Part shown: in pieces, positions 1 to 11,500 of the stretch | How positions within the stretch are numbered: the stretch's first letter is position 1 | Layout of the letters: each line of letters starts with the position of its first letter | IMG/VR virus record: IMGVR_UViG_3300008108_007099 | Span: 27,492 to 91,491 of that record | Reading direction: 5' to 3' (one strand) | Length of the DNA stretch: 64,000 nucleotides | Origin: a virus | Position numbers and translations under genes: made by a program | Notes under the pieces: model-generated | Told to the model about the DNA's origin: nothing | What the model saw: only the letters and a program-made list of their open reading frames with translations | Database searches by the model: none

Positions 1-3000
1 CCACCATGACCCTAGCTGGTAGTTCTACTGCCCTAGGTGGAAGCTGGGACCCTGCCGCTCTAACCACATCAAGTGGCTTGCTTGCCGGAACCTACTATCC
101 TTCTGGTGCCCTAACAATAGGAATCGCTTCTGGCGGTATCTCAAGCGAACTTCTTGCTGACGGATCAGTCGTTAGCGGCAAGCTGGGCTCAGCAGCTGTT
201 ACAACTTCTAATCTATCAAGCGGTGTAGTCACCAGCGGTTATATTGGTGATTCAGCCGTTCTTAGCGGCAACATTGGTTCCGGCCAGATTGGTTCAATCC
301 ATTTCGCCAGCGGTACTGTCGAAGGTCTTATCGGTTCTGGAAGCGTTCAAAGTGGCGATCTTGGCCTTGGCGCTGTTAACAACGAGAACATTGCTTCCGG
401 AACTGTTGCCAATGACAAACTAGTAAACAGCGCAATAACAATTGCCGGGTCAAGCACTGCTCTTGGCAGTAGCTGGGCTGCTGAAGGATTAACATTTGGA
501 GACGGTCTTGCTTCAGGTATCTACTATCCTTCTGGAGCGCTAACAGTTCAAGTTGCCTCTGGCGGAATCATAACAGATATGATTGCGGATTTGGCAGTTA
601 CCAATGACAAGCTTGGCGGAACATCTGTTACTTCCGACAAAATTGCAGACTATGCAGTTGTTAGCGGCAAACTAGCAAGCGGCGCAGTCAGCAACCTTGA
701 CATTGCCTCTGGCAGCATTGGCAATGATAGGCTAATGTTCCCCAGCATTAATATTGCTGGATCTGATACTACTCTTGGTGGTAACTGGATTGCTGAAGGA
801 GTTACATTTGCAAGTGGTCTTTCCGAGCTAACTTACTATCCCTCAGGATCGGCAGTTGTCGGCATCGCTTCTGGCGGTGTGATTACCAATATGATTGGTG
901 ATAACGTGGTCACCAGCGGCAAACTAGGCGCTGGTGCAGTAAACACTGACAACATTGCTAGCGGAGCAGTTGCTTCTGGCAATCTAGCAAATGGCGCAGT
1001 AAACACAGAAAACCTTACTGACGGTGCAGTTGTAAGCGGCAAGCTTGCTAATGATTCTGTTAACACCCTCAACATAACTGACGGCGCAGTTGTGTCTGGC
1101 AAGCTAGGGACTGGTGCTGTAACTACAAGCAATCTATCGAGTGGTGTAGTCACCAGTGGTTATATTGGTGACCAAGCCGTTCTAAGCGGAAATATTGGTT
1201 CTGGACAAATTGGCGCTATACACTTTGCTAGTGGCACGGTAGAAGGCCTAATTGGTTCTGGTAGTGTAACTAGTGGCGATCTTGGAATTGGTGCTGTCAA
1301 TAACGAGAACATTGCCTCGGGCACTATTGCTAATGATAAACTAGCAAACAACAGCCTCACCATCGGTGGAGCTACAGCGGCCCTAGGTTCTGGAGTTGAA
1401 TATTCATCTTTAAGTACTTCTAGCGGTTTGCTTAGTGCAACTTATTATCCATCTGGCGCTCTTACCATTGGCATCGCTTCTGGCGGTATCTCAAGCGAAC
1501 TTCTTGCCGATGGTTCAGTAGTAAGCGGCAAGCTCGGCACAGATTCAGTAAACAGTGCAAACATAACTGATGCAGCAGTTGTGAGCGGCAAGCTTGCAAC
1601 TGACAGTGTTGCAGCCGCTAACATTGGTGCTGGCGAAGTCGTAAGTGGCAAACTAGCTACTGACTCTGTTAATACAGCCAACATCACTGATGCAGCAGTA
1701 GTATCCGGCAAACTTGCAACTGACAGTGTTGCAGCCGCTAATATTGGAGCTGGCGAAGTTGTAAGTGGCAAACTAGCTACCGACTCTGTCAACACCGCCA
1801 ACATTACAGACGCAGCCGTAGTTTCCGGCAAGCTAGCAGCAAATTCAGTAGCAGCAGGCAACATCGGTGCAGGCGAAGTTGTAAGTGGCAAACTCGCAAC
1901 TGATTCAGTCAATACAGCCAATATTACAGATGCAGCCGTAGTCAGCGGTAAACTAGCAGCAAACAGTGTTGCAGCAGGCAATATTGGTGCAGGTGAAGTT
2001 GTAAGCGGCAAACTAGCAACTGACTCTGTCAACACTGCAAATATTACCGACGCCGCAGTAGTTTCTGGCAAGCTAGGAACTGGTGCTGTAACTACAAGCA
2101 ATCTATCAAGTGGTGTAGTCACCAGCGGTTACATTGGTGATTCAGCCGTTCTAAGCGGCAACATTGGTTCTGGTCAAATAGGTATAATCCACCTCGCAAG
2201 TGGTACTGTAGAGGGCTTGATCGGTTCTGGCAGCATTGGTAGCGGCGATTTAGCAATTGGCGCTGTAAACAATGAGAATATTGCAAGTGGAACAATAGCC
2301 AACGATAAGCTTGCAAATAACAGCCTCACCATCGGTGGTGCTACAGCTGCTCTAGGTTCTGGGGTTGCCTACGAAGCTCTTACTATAGGAGCTGGTTTAT
2401 TTGGAGGCACCTACTATCCTTCCGGCGCAGTCACGATTAGCATCGCATCTGGCGGTGTACTTTCGGACATGATTTATGACGCAGCAGTTGTTAGCGGCAA
2501 GCTCGGCACAGACTCAGTAAACAGTGCAAACATAACTGCCGCAGCAGTAGTTTCTGGTAAGCTTGCAGCAAACAGCGTTGCAGCAAGTAATATTGGTGCT
2601 GGAGAAGTTACAAGCGGCAAGCTTGCTAATGACTCTGTCAATACTGCAAATATTACTGACAACGCAGTAGTTAGTGGCAAGATTGCTTCCGGTTCTCTTG
2701 AATTCGTTAACATTGCTGGCACAACAGTTTCCGGCCAACTTGGTCTGAATGTTGTAACTTCTGCAAACATCGATGACGCAGCAGTAGTTTCCGGTAAGCT
2801 TGCAGCAAACTCCGTTGCAGCAAGTAACATCGGCGCAGGCGAAGTTGTAAGCGGTAAGCTTGCTAACGACTCGGTCAACACAGCAAACATTACTGACAAT
2901 GCAGTAGTCAGCGGCAAGATTGCTTCGGGATCTCTCGAATTTGTCAACATCGCAGGCACTACAGTTTCTGGCCAACTCGGCTTGAATGTTGTAACTTCTG

Positions 3001-4190
3001 CAAACATTGATGACGCAGCCGTAGTTTCCGGTAAGCTTGCAGCAAACTCCGTTGCAGCTAGTAACATTGGTGCAGGCGAAGTTGTAAGCGGTAAACTCGC
3101 AACCGATTCGGTCAATACTGCAAACATTACAGATGCAGCAGTAGTTTCTGGCAAGCTAGCAGCTAACAGCGTTGCAGCAGGAAACATTGGTGCAGGCGAG
3201 GTTGTAAGTGGTAAGCTCGCAACTGACTCTGTAAACACAGCCAATATTACCGATGCAGCAGTTGTATCTGGCAAACTAGCAGCAAACAGCGTTGCAGCAG
3301 GCAACATTGGTGCTGGTGAAGTTGTTAGTGGCAAACTCGCAACTGACTCTGTTAACACAGCTAATATTACAGACGCAGCAGTTGTGTCTGGCAAGCTAGG
3401 TACTGGTGCTGTAACTACAAGCAATCTATCCAGTGGTGTAGTCACCAGTGGCTATATTGGTGATTCGGCTGTTCTAAGCGGAAACATAGGTTCTGGCCAA
3501 GTTGGACTAGTCCATCTTGCTAGCGGCACTGTAGATGCTCTTATCACAAGCGGTGTAATAGTGAGCGGCGACCTTGGTATCGGCGCTGTAAACAACCTCA
3601 ATATTGCTAGCGGCACAATCAGCCAAGACAAGTTTGCTTCTGGAGCATTCTTTGTTCTAGATAATCCTGCTGATAACAGAATCGTTACAAGCTTGGCTTC
3701 TGGAACTAATAGTGCTACCGCTGAAACAAACCTTACATTTAACGGTGGGGCATTAGCCTTCACTGGTGTAAGCGGAACAGTCTTTGCAGCACAAGACCTA
3801 ACTCTAACAAGTGGTAACTTGCTAAATGTTTACAGTGGTACATTCACAGTAAGCAGCTACGGTTATACGCAGAACACTGCTTCTAGCTTTGCTGGACAGA
3901 CTGCTTCCTTTGCTGCCTTCACACTTCCTGACACCTTAGCAACTGGCGCATTCTTCGAGTATGTCGCAATTGACACTGCAACTGGCGCTCGCAGAGCAGG
4001 AAATGTTACCTGCGTATGGAACGCCGGGACAAATGGTGTTGAGTACCTTGAGACATCAACTATGGATTTAGGAGGAAGCACAACAGGTCTAATATTCAGC
4101 GCAGCAATTGCATCTGATGTTTTGACCTTGACCGCAAACATCACTGCTGGCACATGGACAATTAAGTTGTCCGCCAGAGTAATTGAATAA
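1..4190 (+). CDS. Giant repeat tail fiber/adhesin (5' end outside window)
   Basis: A very long fiber-type protein made almost wholly of ~10-residue repeats of the form V-x-S-G-K-L-A-x-D-S and x-N-I-x-x-G-x-V. Such repeats are typical of trimeric beta-structured phage fibers. Longer ~45-residue modules containing TIAGSSTALGGSW, TYYPSGALTIGIASGG and VNNENIASGT are interspersed and recur in the next two genes. The first ATG, at position 6, lies inside one of these modules, so the true start is almost certainly upstream and the gene is cut by the window edge. The last ~180 residues (from about 3650) lose the repeats and form a Gly/Thr-rich beta-type C-terminal domain, probably the receptor-binding or trimerisation tip. 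The exact virion position (long fiber or baseplate fiber) is not determinable. Confidence 0.85.
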   Translation, partial: TMTLAGSSTALGGSWDPAALTTSSGLLAGTYYPSGALTIGIASGGISSELLADGSVVSGKLGSAAVTTSNLSSGVVTSGYIGDSAVLSGNIGSGQIGSIHFASGTVEGLIGSGSVQSGDLGLGAVNNENIASGTVANDKLVNSAITIAGSSTALGSSWAAEGLTFGDGLASGIYYPSGALTVQVASGGIITDMIADLAVTNDKLGGTSVTSDKIADYAVVSGKLASGAVSNLDIASGSIGNDRLMFPSINIAGSDTTLGGNWIAEGVTFASGLSELTYYPSGSAVVGIASGGVITNMIGDNVVTSGKLGAGAVNTDNIASGAVASGNLANGAVNTENLTDGAVVSGKLANDSVNTLNITDGAVVSGKLGTGAVTTSNLSSGVVTSGYIGDQAVLSGNIGSGQIGAIHFASGTVEGLIGSGSVTSGDLGIGAVNNENIASGTIANDKLANNSLTIGGATAALGSGVEYSSLSTSSGLLSATYYPSGALTIGIASGGISSELLADGSVVSGKLGTDSVNSANITDAAVVSGKLATDSVAAANIGAGEVVSGKLATDSVNTANITDAAVVSGKLATDSVAAANIGAGEVVSGKLATDSVNTANITDAAVVSGKLAANSVAAGNIGAGEVVSGKLATDSVNTANITDAAVVSGKLAANSVAAGNIGAGEVVSGKLATDSVNTANITDAAVVSGKLGTGAVTTSNLSSGVVTSGYIGDSAVLSGNIGSGQIGIIHLASGTVEGLIGSGSIGSGDLAIGAVNNENIASGTIANDKLANNSLTIGGATAALGSGVAYEALTIGAGLFGGTYYPSGAVTISIASGGVLSDMIYDAAVVSGKLGTDSVNSANITAAAVVSGKLAANSVAASNIGAGEVTSGKLANDSVNTANITDNAVVSGKIASGSLEFVNIAGTTVSGQLGLNVVTSANIDDAAVVSGKLAANSVAASNIGAGEVVSGKLANDSVNTANITDNAVVSGKIASGSLEFVNIAGTTVSGQLGLNVVTSANIDDAAVVSGKLAANSVAASNIGAGEVVSGKLATDSVNTANITDAAVVSGKLAANSVAAGNIGAGEVVSGKLATDSVNTANITDAAVVSGKLAANSVAAGNIGAGEVVSGKLATDSVNTANITDAAVVSGKLGTGAVTTSNLSSGVVTSGYIGDSAVLSGNIGSGQVGLVHLASGTVDALITSGVIVSGDLGIGAVNNLNIASGTISQDKFASGAFFVLDNPADNRIVTSLASGTNSATAETNLTFNGGALAFTGVSGTVFAAQDLTLTSGNLLNVYSGTFTVSSYGYTQNTASSFAGQTASFAAFTLPDTLATGAFFEYVAIDTATGARRAGNVTCVWNAGTNGVEYLETSTMDLGGSTTGLIFSAAIASDVLTLTANITAGTWTIKLSARVIE
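2622..3095 (+). repeat. Two tandem 237-bp units inside the first fiber gene
   Basis: Positions 2622-2858 and 2859-3095 are tandem copies encoding the same or nearly the same 79-residue block (LANDSVNTANITDNAVVSGK onward, including IASGSLEFVNIAGTTVSG). Nucleotide differences are numerous but fall mostly at third codon positions, so the protein is conserved while the DNA has diverged. Related 20-residue (60-bp) units continue on both sides. Confidence 0.85.
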
Positions 4191-4244
4191 TAACAATACT
4201 GAACTGATATATGAAGGTAACCAGATAGGAATATAGGGAAAACT

Positions 4245-7200
4245 ATGAGTCACGAATTAAAAGCTATAACTGGTCTATTCGTACCGAGCGGTTCATTGAT
4301 CCAAGGGACCTTAGCTTCCGGCACGGTTACTTCAGGTAGTATTGGCGCTGGTGCCGTTGTTAACGGCAACATCGCTTCAGGACAGGTTGGGACATTTCAG
4401 ATAGCCTCTGGAGCAATAACGGGAAACCTTATTGCTTCAGGGGCTGTCGCCTCTGTTGACTTAGCAGATAATTCTGTAGTCAGCGGCAAAATCGCAAGTG
4501 GTTCAGTATCGTGGTTTACTCTTGGAAGCGGAGTTGTTAATTCTGGTAATCTCGGAGTAAATTCTGTAGTAAGTGGCAATATAGCAAGTGGTGCGGTGGG
4601 TCTTTTCGGCTTGGCTTCTGGCGTTGTTGTTTCTGGTATAATTGGAAATAATGCAGTAAATAGCGGGAATATTTCGAGTGGTGCAGTTGGATTATATCAG
4701 CTTGGTGTAGCTTCTGGTACAGTAGAGGGAAAACAACTTACACTAGATGCCGATACCGGCATGTTAACTTGGCAAAGTCCACAGACAACAGTAGCCCGTG
4801 TGAAAAATGGCACAGCTGCTATTATTTCAGGTCTAGCTGTTGTTTACATTTCTGGTGGTGCTGGCGCAAATCCTTTTGTTGCACCAGCCCAAGCGAATGC
4901 GGACTTAACCTCCTTAGCCACTTTCGGAGTAGCGGCTGCCAATATAGGAGCTAATGCCGAGGGAACTGTTGTAACTCAAGGCATTTTAACAAATGTAAAT
5001 ACAAGTGCTTTCAATGACGGCGATGTACTATTCTTAAGCCCAACTGTTGCAGGAGCAGTCACAAATGTAAAACCCCAAGCTCCTGACCACCTTGTTCTTA
5101 TTGGCTATGTAACTAACGCAGCAAATAATGGCACAATTGAAGTTGCAATTCAAAACGGATATGAAATCGAAGAACTGCATGATGTAAAAATATTATCCGG
5201 TAGTTTGCAGTCCGGACAAATTCTACAATATAGCTCAGGCGTTTGGTGGAATCAAAACTTTGTTGCGGGCTCAACAAATCTAGGTAGCGGCTCTGTCACA
5301 TCTGGTGCTATCGCTTCTGGCCAAGTAGGACCTAGTGCTTTGGCTAGTGGTGTAATTGCAGGACTTATCGTTAGTGGTTCAGTACAAAGTGGCGATTTAG
5401 GTACTGGGGCAGTAAACAATATAAATATTTCTAGTGGTACGATTTCCAATGACAAGCTTGTAAATAACTCAATTACCATAGATGGCTCTTCCACTGCGCT
5501 AGGCGGCAGCTACTCTTCGCAGGCACTTACTACTTCTAGCGGACTGTTGGCCGGTACTTACTACCCATCTGGTTCTATTACAATAGGTATTGCCTCTGGC
5601 GGAATAGTAGCACAAATGATGGGCAGTGGTTCAATAACTGCCAATGCTATTGCGTCAGGTCAGGTTGGCCCAAATGCTTTGGCCAGTGGCGCTATTGCTG
5701 GACTTATTGCAAGTGGAGCTATTGGCAGTGGAGACTTGGGAATAGGCGCTGTAAATAATGAGAATATAACCTCTGGAACGGTTGCAAATGATAAGTTGGC
5801 AAATAGCACCGTAACAATCGCAGGTTCAAGTACTGCTCTTGGAGGTTCTTGGGCTGCAGAAAGCCTTACGGCAGCCAGTGGGCTATCAGCAGTTACCTAT
5901 TATCCTTCCGGAGCAGCAGTCATAGGAATAGCTTCCGGTGGTGTTATTGCTCAGATGCTTGCAAATGGTTCTGTAACATCAGGGGCAATTGCTTCTGGGC
6001 AAGTTGGCCCAAATGCATTGGCTAGCGGCGTAATTGCAGGCTTAATAGTAAGCGGATCGGTACAAAGTGGCGATTTAGGACTTGGCGCTGTCAACAACGA
6101 AAATATTGCCAGTGGCACTATAGCTAATGACAAACTCGCAAATAACTCAATTACTATTGATGGCGCTTTAACTGCTCTAGGCGGAACGCGCAGCTCATTA
6201 GCCCTGACAACATCTAGCGGCTTACTTGCCGGTACATATTATCCATCTGGAGCCTTGACAATTGGCATAGCTTCCGGTGGCATCACCAGTCAGTTGCTTG
6301 CCGATGGGGCTGTAAACACTAATGATATTGCTTCTGGCGCAGTAGGAACAAATCAAATAGCATCTGGAGCGGTTACTGGCACTAATATTGCCGCGACCAC
6401 AGTTGCAAATACAAATTTAGTAAACAGCACAGTTACGATTGCGGGTTCTTCCACTGCACTTGGCGCTTCTTGGGCAGCAGCCGCTCTTACGACAAGTAGC
6501 GGATTACTTGCTGGAACATATTATCCTTCTGGTGCGCTGACAATTGGAATTGCATCTGGCGGCATAGTTGCCCAAATGATGGGCAGCGGTTCGGTCACAA
6601 GCAACGCAATTGCATCTGGCCAAGTAGGAACATTTGCACTAGCCAGCGGTTTAATAACAGGATTGATTGTCAGCGGTTCAGTACAAAGTGGAGACCTTGG
6701 TCTTGGTGCTGTAAATAATGAAAACATAGCTTCTGGAACTGTTGCTAATGACAAATTGACAAATAGCACAGTCACAATTGCCGGTTCAAGTACTGCTCTT
6801 GGAGGTTCTTGGGCGGCAGCAGCATTAACTACCGCAAGCGGCTTGCTTGCCGGCACATACTATCCATCTGGCGCGCTCACCATTGGCATAGCATCTGGTG
6901 GAATTACAAGCCAAATGCTTGCCGATGCATCTGTTACAACAAATGACATTGCTTCTGGTGCAGTAGGAACGAATCAAATAGCTTCAGGGGCAGTAACCGG
7001 AACCAACATTGCTGCAACAACCGTTGCAAATACAAATTTAGTAAACAGCGCAATTACAATAGCTGGTTCTTCTACATCTTTAGGTGGAACTTGGGCAGCC
7101 GCTGCACTCACAACAAGTAGCGGATTACTTGCCGGCACATATTATCCATCAGGTTCGCTTACAATCGGAATTGCTTCCGGCGGCATAGTTGCACAAATGA

Positions 7201-8540
7201 TGGGAAGCGGATCGGTAAATAGCAACGCAATTGCTTCAGGACAGGTAGGGCCTTTTGCGTTGGCTAGTGGCGTAGTTGCCGGGTTAATTGGAAGTGGTTC
7301 AGTACAAAGCGGAGACCTTGGTCTTGGTGCTGTCAATAATGAAAATATTTCAAGTGGAACTGTTGCTAATGACAAATTGACAAATAGCACAGTCACAATT
7401 GCCGGTTCAAGTACTGCTCTAGGTGGCACTTGGGCAGCCCAAAGTCTAACAGCAGCCAGTGGCTTATCAGCCGTTACTTATTATCCCTCTGGAGCAGCTG
7501 TCATAGGAATTGCATCAGGTGGCGTATCATCTGGAATGCTTGCTAATGGATCAGTAGTTAGTGGCTCTATAGGTTCTGGTCAAATTGGACAGTTCCACTT
7601 AGCTAGCGGTGCCGCTAATTTGCTTCTCACTAGTGGAATAGTAGTGAGCGGCATGGTTGGAAATGCTGCTGTTACTAGTGGTAGCATTGCCAGTGGCTCT
7701 ATCGGACAAATGCACCTCAGCCAGCTTTTGATTCCCAAAATGCAAGCTCCCGGCAGACTTTCACTCTATAGTGGTGCTCCTGTTGTAAGCGGCGGATACA
7801 TAAGCGGCGCAAACAAATTATACTACAATCCTTACAACGGAAGTACTATATCTCTGTTCGATGGCGTTTCATGGTTAGAATATGAAATTAATCAGCCAGT
7901 CATGCTAGATTTGAATACTGGCTTGCAATCCGGAACCATGTATGACATTTTCATGTTTGGAAATGCCGGAATATCTGGTTCACCATCTTTAGCAGCGGTC
8001 AACTGGACAAGTGGCGGAAACAGAGCGCCAATAGTATATCAAAATGGAATACCTTTAAGCCAATTTACAGGCGGAAGATATTTAGGAACTATTAGAACAA
8101 CAACAAGTTCTACGTCTGAAGATAGTCCATACAGAAGATTTGTATGGAACTATGATAACAGAATTACAAATACTTTATATTACACTGACAGCACTCAGCA
8201 CACTTACAACAGTCCTACACCTAGAGTGTGGAACCTGAATTCCGGTTCACGACTTGAATTTATACAGGGCGTAGCTGGCATAGGTGCGTCTACCTCATGT
8301 TTTGTAGCCAGCTACGTGACTCCCGGTGCAACTAGTATTTGCAGCTTTGAGAGTGACGGAGTCTTCAGCGGAACTAACTACAATGTTTTCAATACATTTA
8401 CTGGTTTGTTCTGGTCACAAAGCATGCTAATGGTAGGAAATTGCAATGAAGGATATAATTACCTCCAATTGATGGAATCATGCCAGAGTGGAACAGTAAC
8501 GAATGTGTCTATGACTTTAACAGGGACAATAGAGGTTTAA
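4245..8540 (+). CDS. Repeat tail fiber protein, 1431 aa
   Basis: The second giant fiber protein. Residues 1-160 are decapeptide repeats (GSVVSGNIASGAVG type). Roughly residues 165-320 form a non-repeat domain with VVYISGG, DGDVLFLSP, LVLIGYV and NGYEIEELHDV, a domain seen in many tail fibers, often before the distal shaft. Residues ~330-1150 return to the ~45-residue modules shared with the neighbouring fibers. The last ~280 residues (from ~7720) are aromatic-rich and non-repetitive, probably the fiber tip. The start follows AGGGAAAACT. It is co-directional with both neighbouring fiber genes. Its function is inferred as host recognition; the receptor is unknown. Confidence 0.85.
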   Translation: MSHELKAITGLFVPSGSLIQGTLASGTVTSGSIGAGAVVNGNIASGQVGTFQIASGAITGNLIASGAVASVDLADNSVVSGKIASGSVSWFTLGSGVVNSGNLGVNSVVSGNIASGAVGLFGLASGVVVSGIIGNNAVNSGNISSGAVGLYQLGVASGTVEGKQLTLDADTGMLTWQSPQTTVARVKNGTAAIISGLAVVYISGGAGANPFVAPAQANADLTSLATFGVAAANIGANAEGTVVTQGILTNVNTSAFNDGDVLFLSPTVAGAVTNVKPQAPDHLVLIGYVTNAANNGTIEVAIQNGYEIEELHDVKILSGSLQSGQILQYSSGVWWNQNFVAGSTNLGSGSVTSGAIASGQVGPSALASGVIAGLIVSGSVQSGDLGTGAVNNINISSGTISNDKLVNNSITIDGSSTALGGSYSSQALTTSSGLLAGTYYPSGSITIGIASGGIVAQMMGSGSITANAIASGQVGPNALASGAIAGLIASGAIGSGDLGIGAVNNENITSGTVANDKLANSTVTIAGSSTALGGSWAAESLTAASGLSAVTYYPSGAAVIGIASGGVIAQMLANGSVTSGAIASGQVGPNALASGVIAGLIVSGSVQSGDLGLGAVNNENIASGTIANDKLANNSITIDGALTALGGTRSSLALTTSSGLLAGTYYPSGALTIGIASGGITSQLLADGAVNTNDIASGAVGTNQIASGAVTGTNIAATTVANTNLVNSTVTIAGSSTALGASWAAAALTTSSGLLAGTYYPSGALTIGIASGGIVAQMMGSGSVTSNAIASGQVGTFALASGLITGLIVSGSVQSGDLGLGAVNNENIASGTVANDKLTNSTVTIAGSSTALGGSWAAAALTTASGLLAGTYYPSGALTIGIASGGITSQMLADASVTTNDIASGAVGTNQIASGAVTGTNIAATTVANTNLVNSAITIAGSSTSLGGTWAAAALTTSSGLLAGTYYPSGSLTIGIASGGIVAQMMGSGSVNSNAIASGQVGPFALASGVVAGLIGSGSVQSGDLGLGAVNNENISSGTVANDKLTNSTVTIAGSSTALGGTWAAQSLTAASGLSAVTYYPSGAAVIGIASGGVSSGMLANGSVVSGSIGSGQIGQFHLASGAANLLLTSGIVVSGMVGNAAVTSGSIASGSIGQMHLSQLLIPKMQAPGRLSLYSGAPVVSGGYISGANKLYYNPYNGSTISLFDGVSWLEYEINQPVMLDLNTGLQSGTMYDIFMFGNAGISGSPSLAAVNWTSGGNRAPIVYQNGIPLSQFTGGRYLGTIRTTTSSTSEDSPYRRFVWNYDNRITNTLYYTDSTQHTYNSPTPRVWNLNSGSRLEFIQGVAGIGASTSCFVASYVTPGATSICSFESDGVFSGTNYNVFNTFTGLFWSQSMLMVGNCNEGYNYLQLMESCQSGTVTNVSMTLTGTIEV

Positions 8541-8543
8541 AAA

Positions 8544-11500
8544 ATGGCTGTATATACACTACAACAGTTCAACGATGCGGTCGCTGCGGTTTGCCCAATT
8601 ACGGGTGTAACAGTAAGTGGCAATGGCGTGTTGGGATATTTCCCAGCCGCTGGAGCTACATCAGGACAGCTTTCTGCTGCTAATGGCGTTGTTGCTACTT
8701 ACAGCGGACAAGTAACAAGCGGAACACCTCAAGGACCAGTTGCTTCTGGCAGCTTCAATGCGGCCATTTTGTTCAGCGGCACAGTCGTATCTCCAAACAT
8801 GGGAAGCGGCTCAATCTTATCAAATTCAATTGGTTCTGGTGCTGTTACTTCTCCAAAATTAGACGTTGGTGCTGTAGGCGCAAACGCCATCGCATCTGGT
8901 GCAATTACTAGCGGTAAATTAGCAGATAACGCCGTTTTCGGCAACATGGTTGCCTCTGGTGCAATTACAGCAAATAAACTTGGCATTGCATCAGTAATGA
9001 ATTTAAATTTGAGCAGTGGTTCAATTACTAATGACAAGCTGGTTAATAGCACTGTCACTATTGCTGGTTCATCTACAGCATTGGGTGGTTCTTGGGCTGC
9101 ACAAAGCTTGACAGCTGCCAGCGGATTGTCATCGGTAACTTATTATCCTTCCGGCACAGCCATATTTGGAATTGCATCTGGCGGCATCGTTGCTCAAATG
9201 ATGGGCAGTGGTTCAGTAACTACAAATGCTATAGCTAGCGGATCTATCACGGCAAATCTTTTGGCAAGCGGAGCTGTAACCGACATTGTTGGAAGTGGTT
9301 CTGTGACAAGTGGCGATGTCGGCATCGGCGCAATTAACAACTTGAATATTGCTTCAGGCACAATAAGCAACGATAAATTAGTAAACAGCGCGGTTACAAT
9401 TAACGGAGCTTCCACAGCACTTGGAGGTTCTTACAATAATTCTACACTTACTTTAGGCGCGGGATTAGCCGGTGGTTCCTACAACGGTTCTGGTGCTGTA
9501 ACAGCAAGTGTTGCTTCGGGCGGAATTACTAGCCAGATGTTGGCAGATTCTGCAGTTGCATCTGGTGATGTCGCTATTGGAGCAATAAATAACCAAAACA
9601 TAGCTTCTGGCACAGTTGCAAATGACAAATTAACAAATAATTCAGTAACAATTGCAGGAAGTTCTACAGCATTAGGTGGAAGCTGGGCAGCACAAAGCCT
9701 AGTTCATGCTAGCGGTCTTTCCGCTGTAACTTATTATCCCTCTGGCTCGGCTGTAGTAGGTATTGCTTCTGGCGGTATCGTTGCTCAAATGATGGGTAGT
9801 GGATCTGTAACTGCCAATGCTATTGCTAGCGGTTCAGTTACTGCCGACGCCTTGGCTAGCGGTGCTATTTCGGCGATAGTTGGAAGTGGCGCAATCACTA
9901 GCGGAGACTTAGGACTTGGCGCAGTAAATAATTTAAATGTTGCATCAGGAACTCTGTCAAACGACAAGCTTGTAAATAGCAGCGTTACAATCGCTGGATC
10001 TTCTACAGCTTTAGGTGGGTCTTGGGCTGCTTCCGCTCTAACAACTGCATCTGGATTGCTTGCCGGAACTTATTATCCATCAGGTTCACTGACAATTGGA
10101 ATTGCTTCCGGAGGCATTACTAGCGAGCTTCTCGCTGATGGCTCAGTAAATACAAACGATATTGCTTCCGGTGCAGTCGGAACAAATCAAATAGCATCCG
10201 GTGCTATTACTGGCACATCCATATCATCTGGAGCTATTACAGGTGCAAATATTGCTTCTGGCACTATTACAGGAAGTAAGCTAGCTGCCGCAACGGTACA
10301 AAACGCTAATCTCGCAAATTCATCTATAAACATAGCTGCTCTAAATGTGCCACTAGGCGGGTCTTGGACTCCACAAGCCTTAACCACCGCTAGCGGTTTG
10401 CTGGCTGGAACATTTTATGTAAGTGGTGCGCTAACCATTGGTATAGCTTCTGGCGGAATTACAAGTCAGCTAATAGCCGATGGGGCTGTTAATACAAATG
10501 ACATTGCTTCTGGAGCAGTTGGAACTAACCAAATTGCATCAGGTGCTGTCACCGGAACAAACATAGCCGCAACAACTGTTGCTAATGCAAACCTCGTCAA
10601 CAGCGCTGTAACTATCGCTGGTTCCTCAACGAGCTTGGGCGGTTCTTGGGCAGCTCAATCCTTGGTACATGCTAGCGGTCTTTCTGCTGTAACCTATTAC
10701 CCATCCGGTTCTGCTGTAGTTGGCATTGCTTCCGGTGGCATAGTTGCCCAAATGATGGGCAGCGGGTCAGTCACTGCCAACGCAATCGCAAGCGGTTCGG
10801 TTACTGCCGATGCTCTTGCTAGTGGCGCAATATCCGCCATCGTTGGCAGCGGTGCAATTACTAGTGGCGACTTAGGAATTGGCGCTGTCAACAATCTGAA
10901 TATTGCTTCAGGCACCGTAGCCAATGACAAACTTGCAAATAGTACAGTAACCATTGCAGGTTCCAGCACCTCCCTAGGTGGTAGCTGGGCTGCAGCAGCA
11001 CTTACAACAGCTAGCGGATTGGCCGCAGGAACATATTACCCGTCAGGCGCTTTGACAATAGGCATTGCTACTAACGGAGTAGTCACAGCTATGATTGCTT
11101 CTGGTGCAGTGGGGACTAATCAAATTGCTTCAGGTGCTGTCACCGGAACAAATATAGCAGCAACAACTGTTGCCAATGCAAACCTCGTTAACAGCGCTGT
11201 AACTATCGCTGGTTCCTCAACGAGCTTGGGCGGTTCTTGGGCAGCTGCAGCACTTACAACATCTAGCGGATTGCTTGCTGGCACATATTATCCATCAGGC
11301 GCACTGACTATAGGATTAGCTTCCGGCGGAATTACAAGCCAATTGATTGCTGACGGTGCTGTTGGAACAAACGAGCTTGCCACAAGTGCAGTGACTAATG
11401 ACAAAATTACAAGTGGTACTGTTGCTAATGACAAACTTGCTAATAGCAGCGTAACCATAGCAGGCTCCTCTACTGCTCTAGGCGGTAGCTGGGCAGCCCA

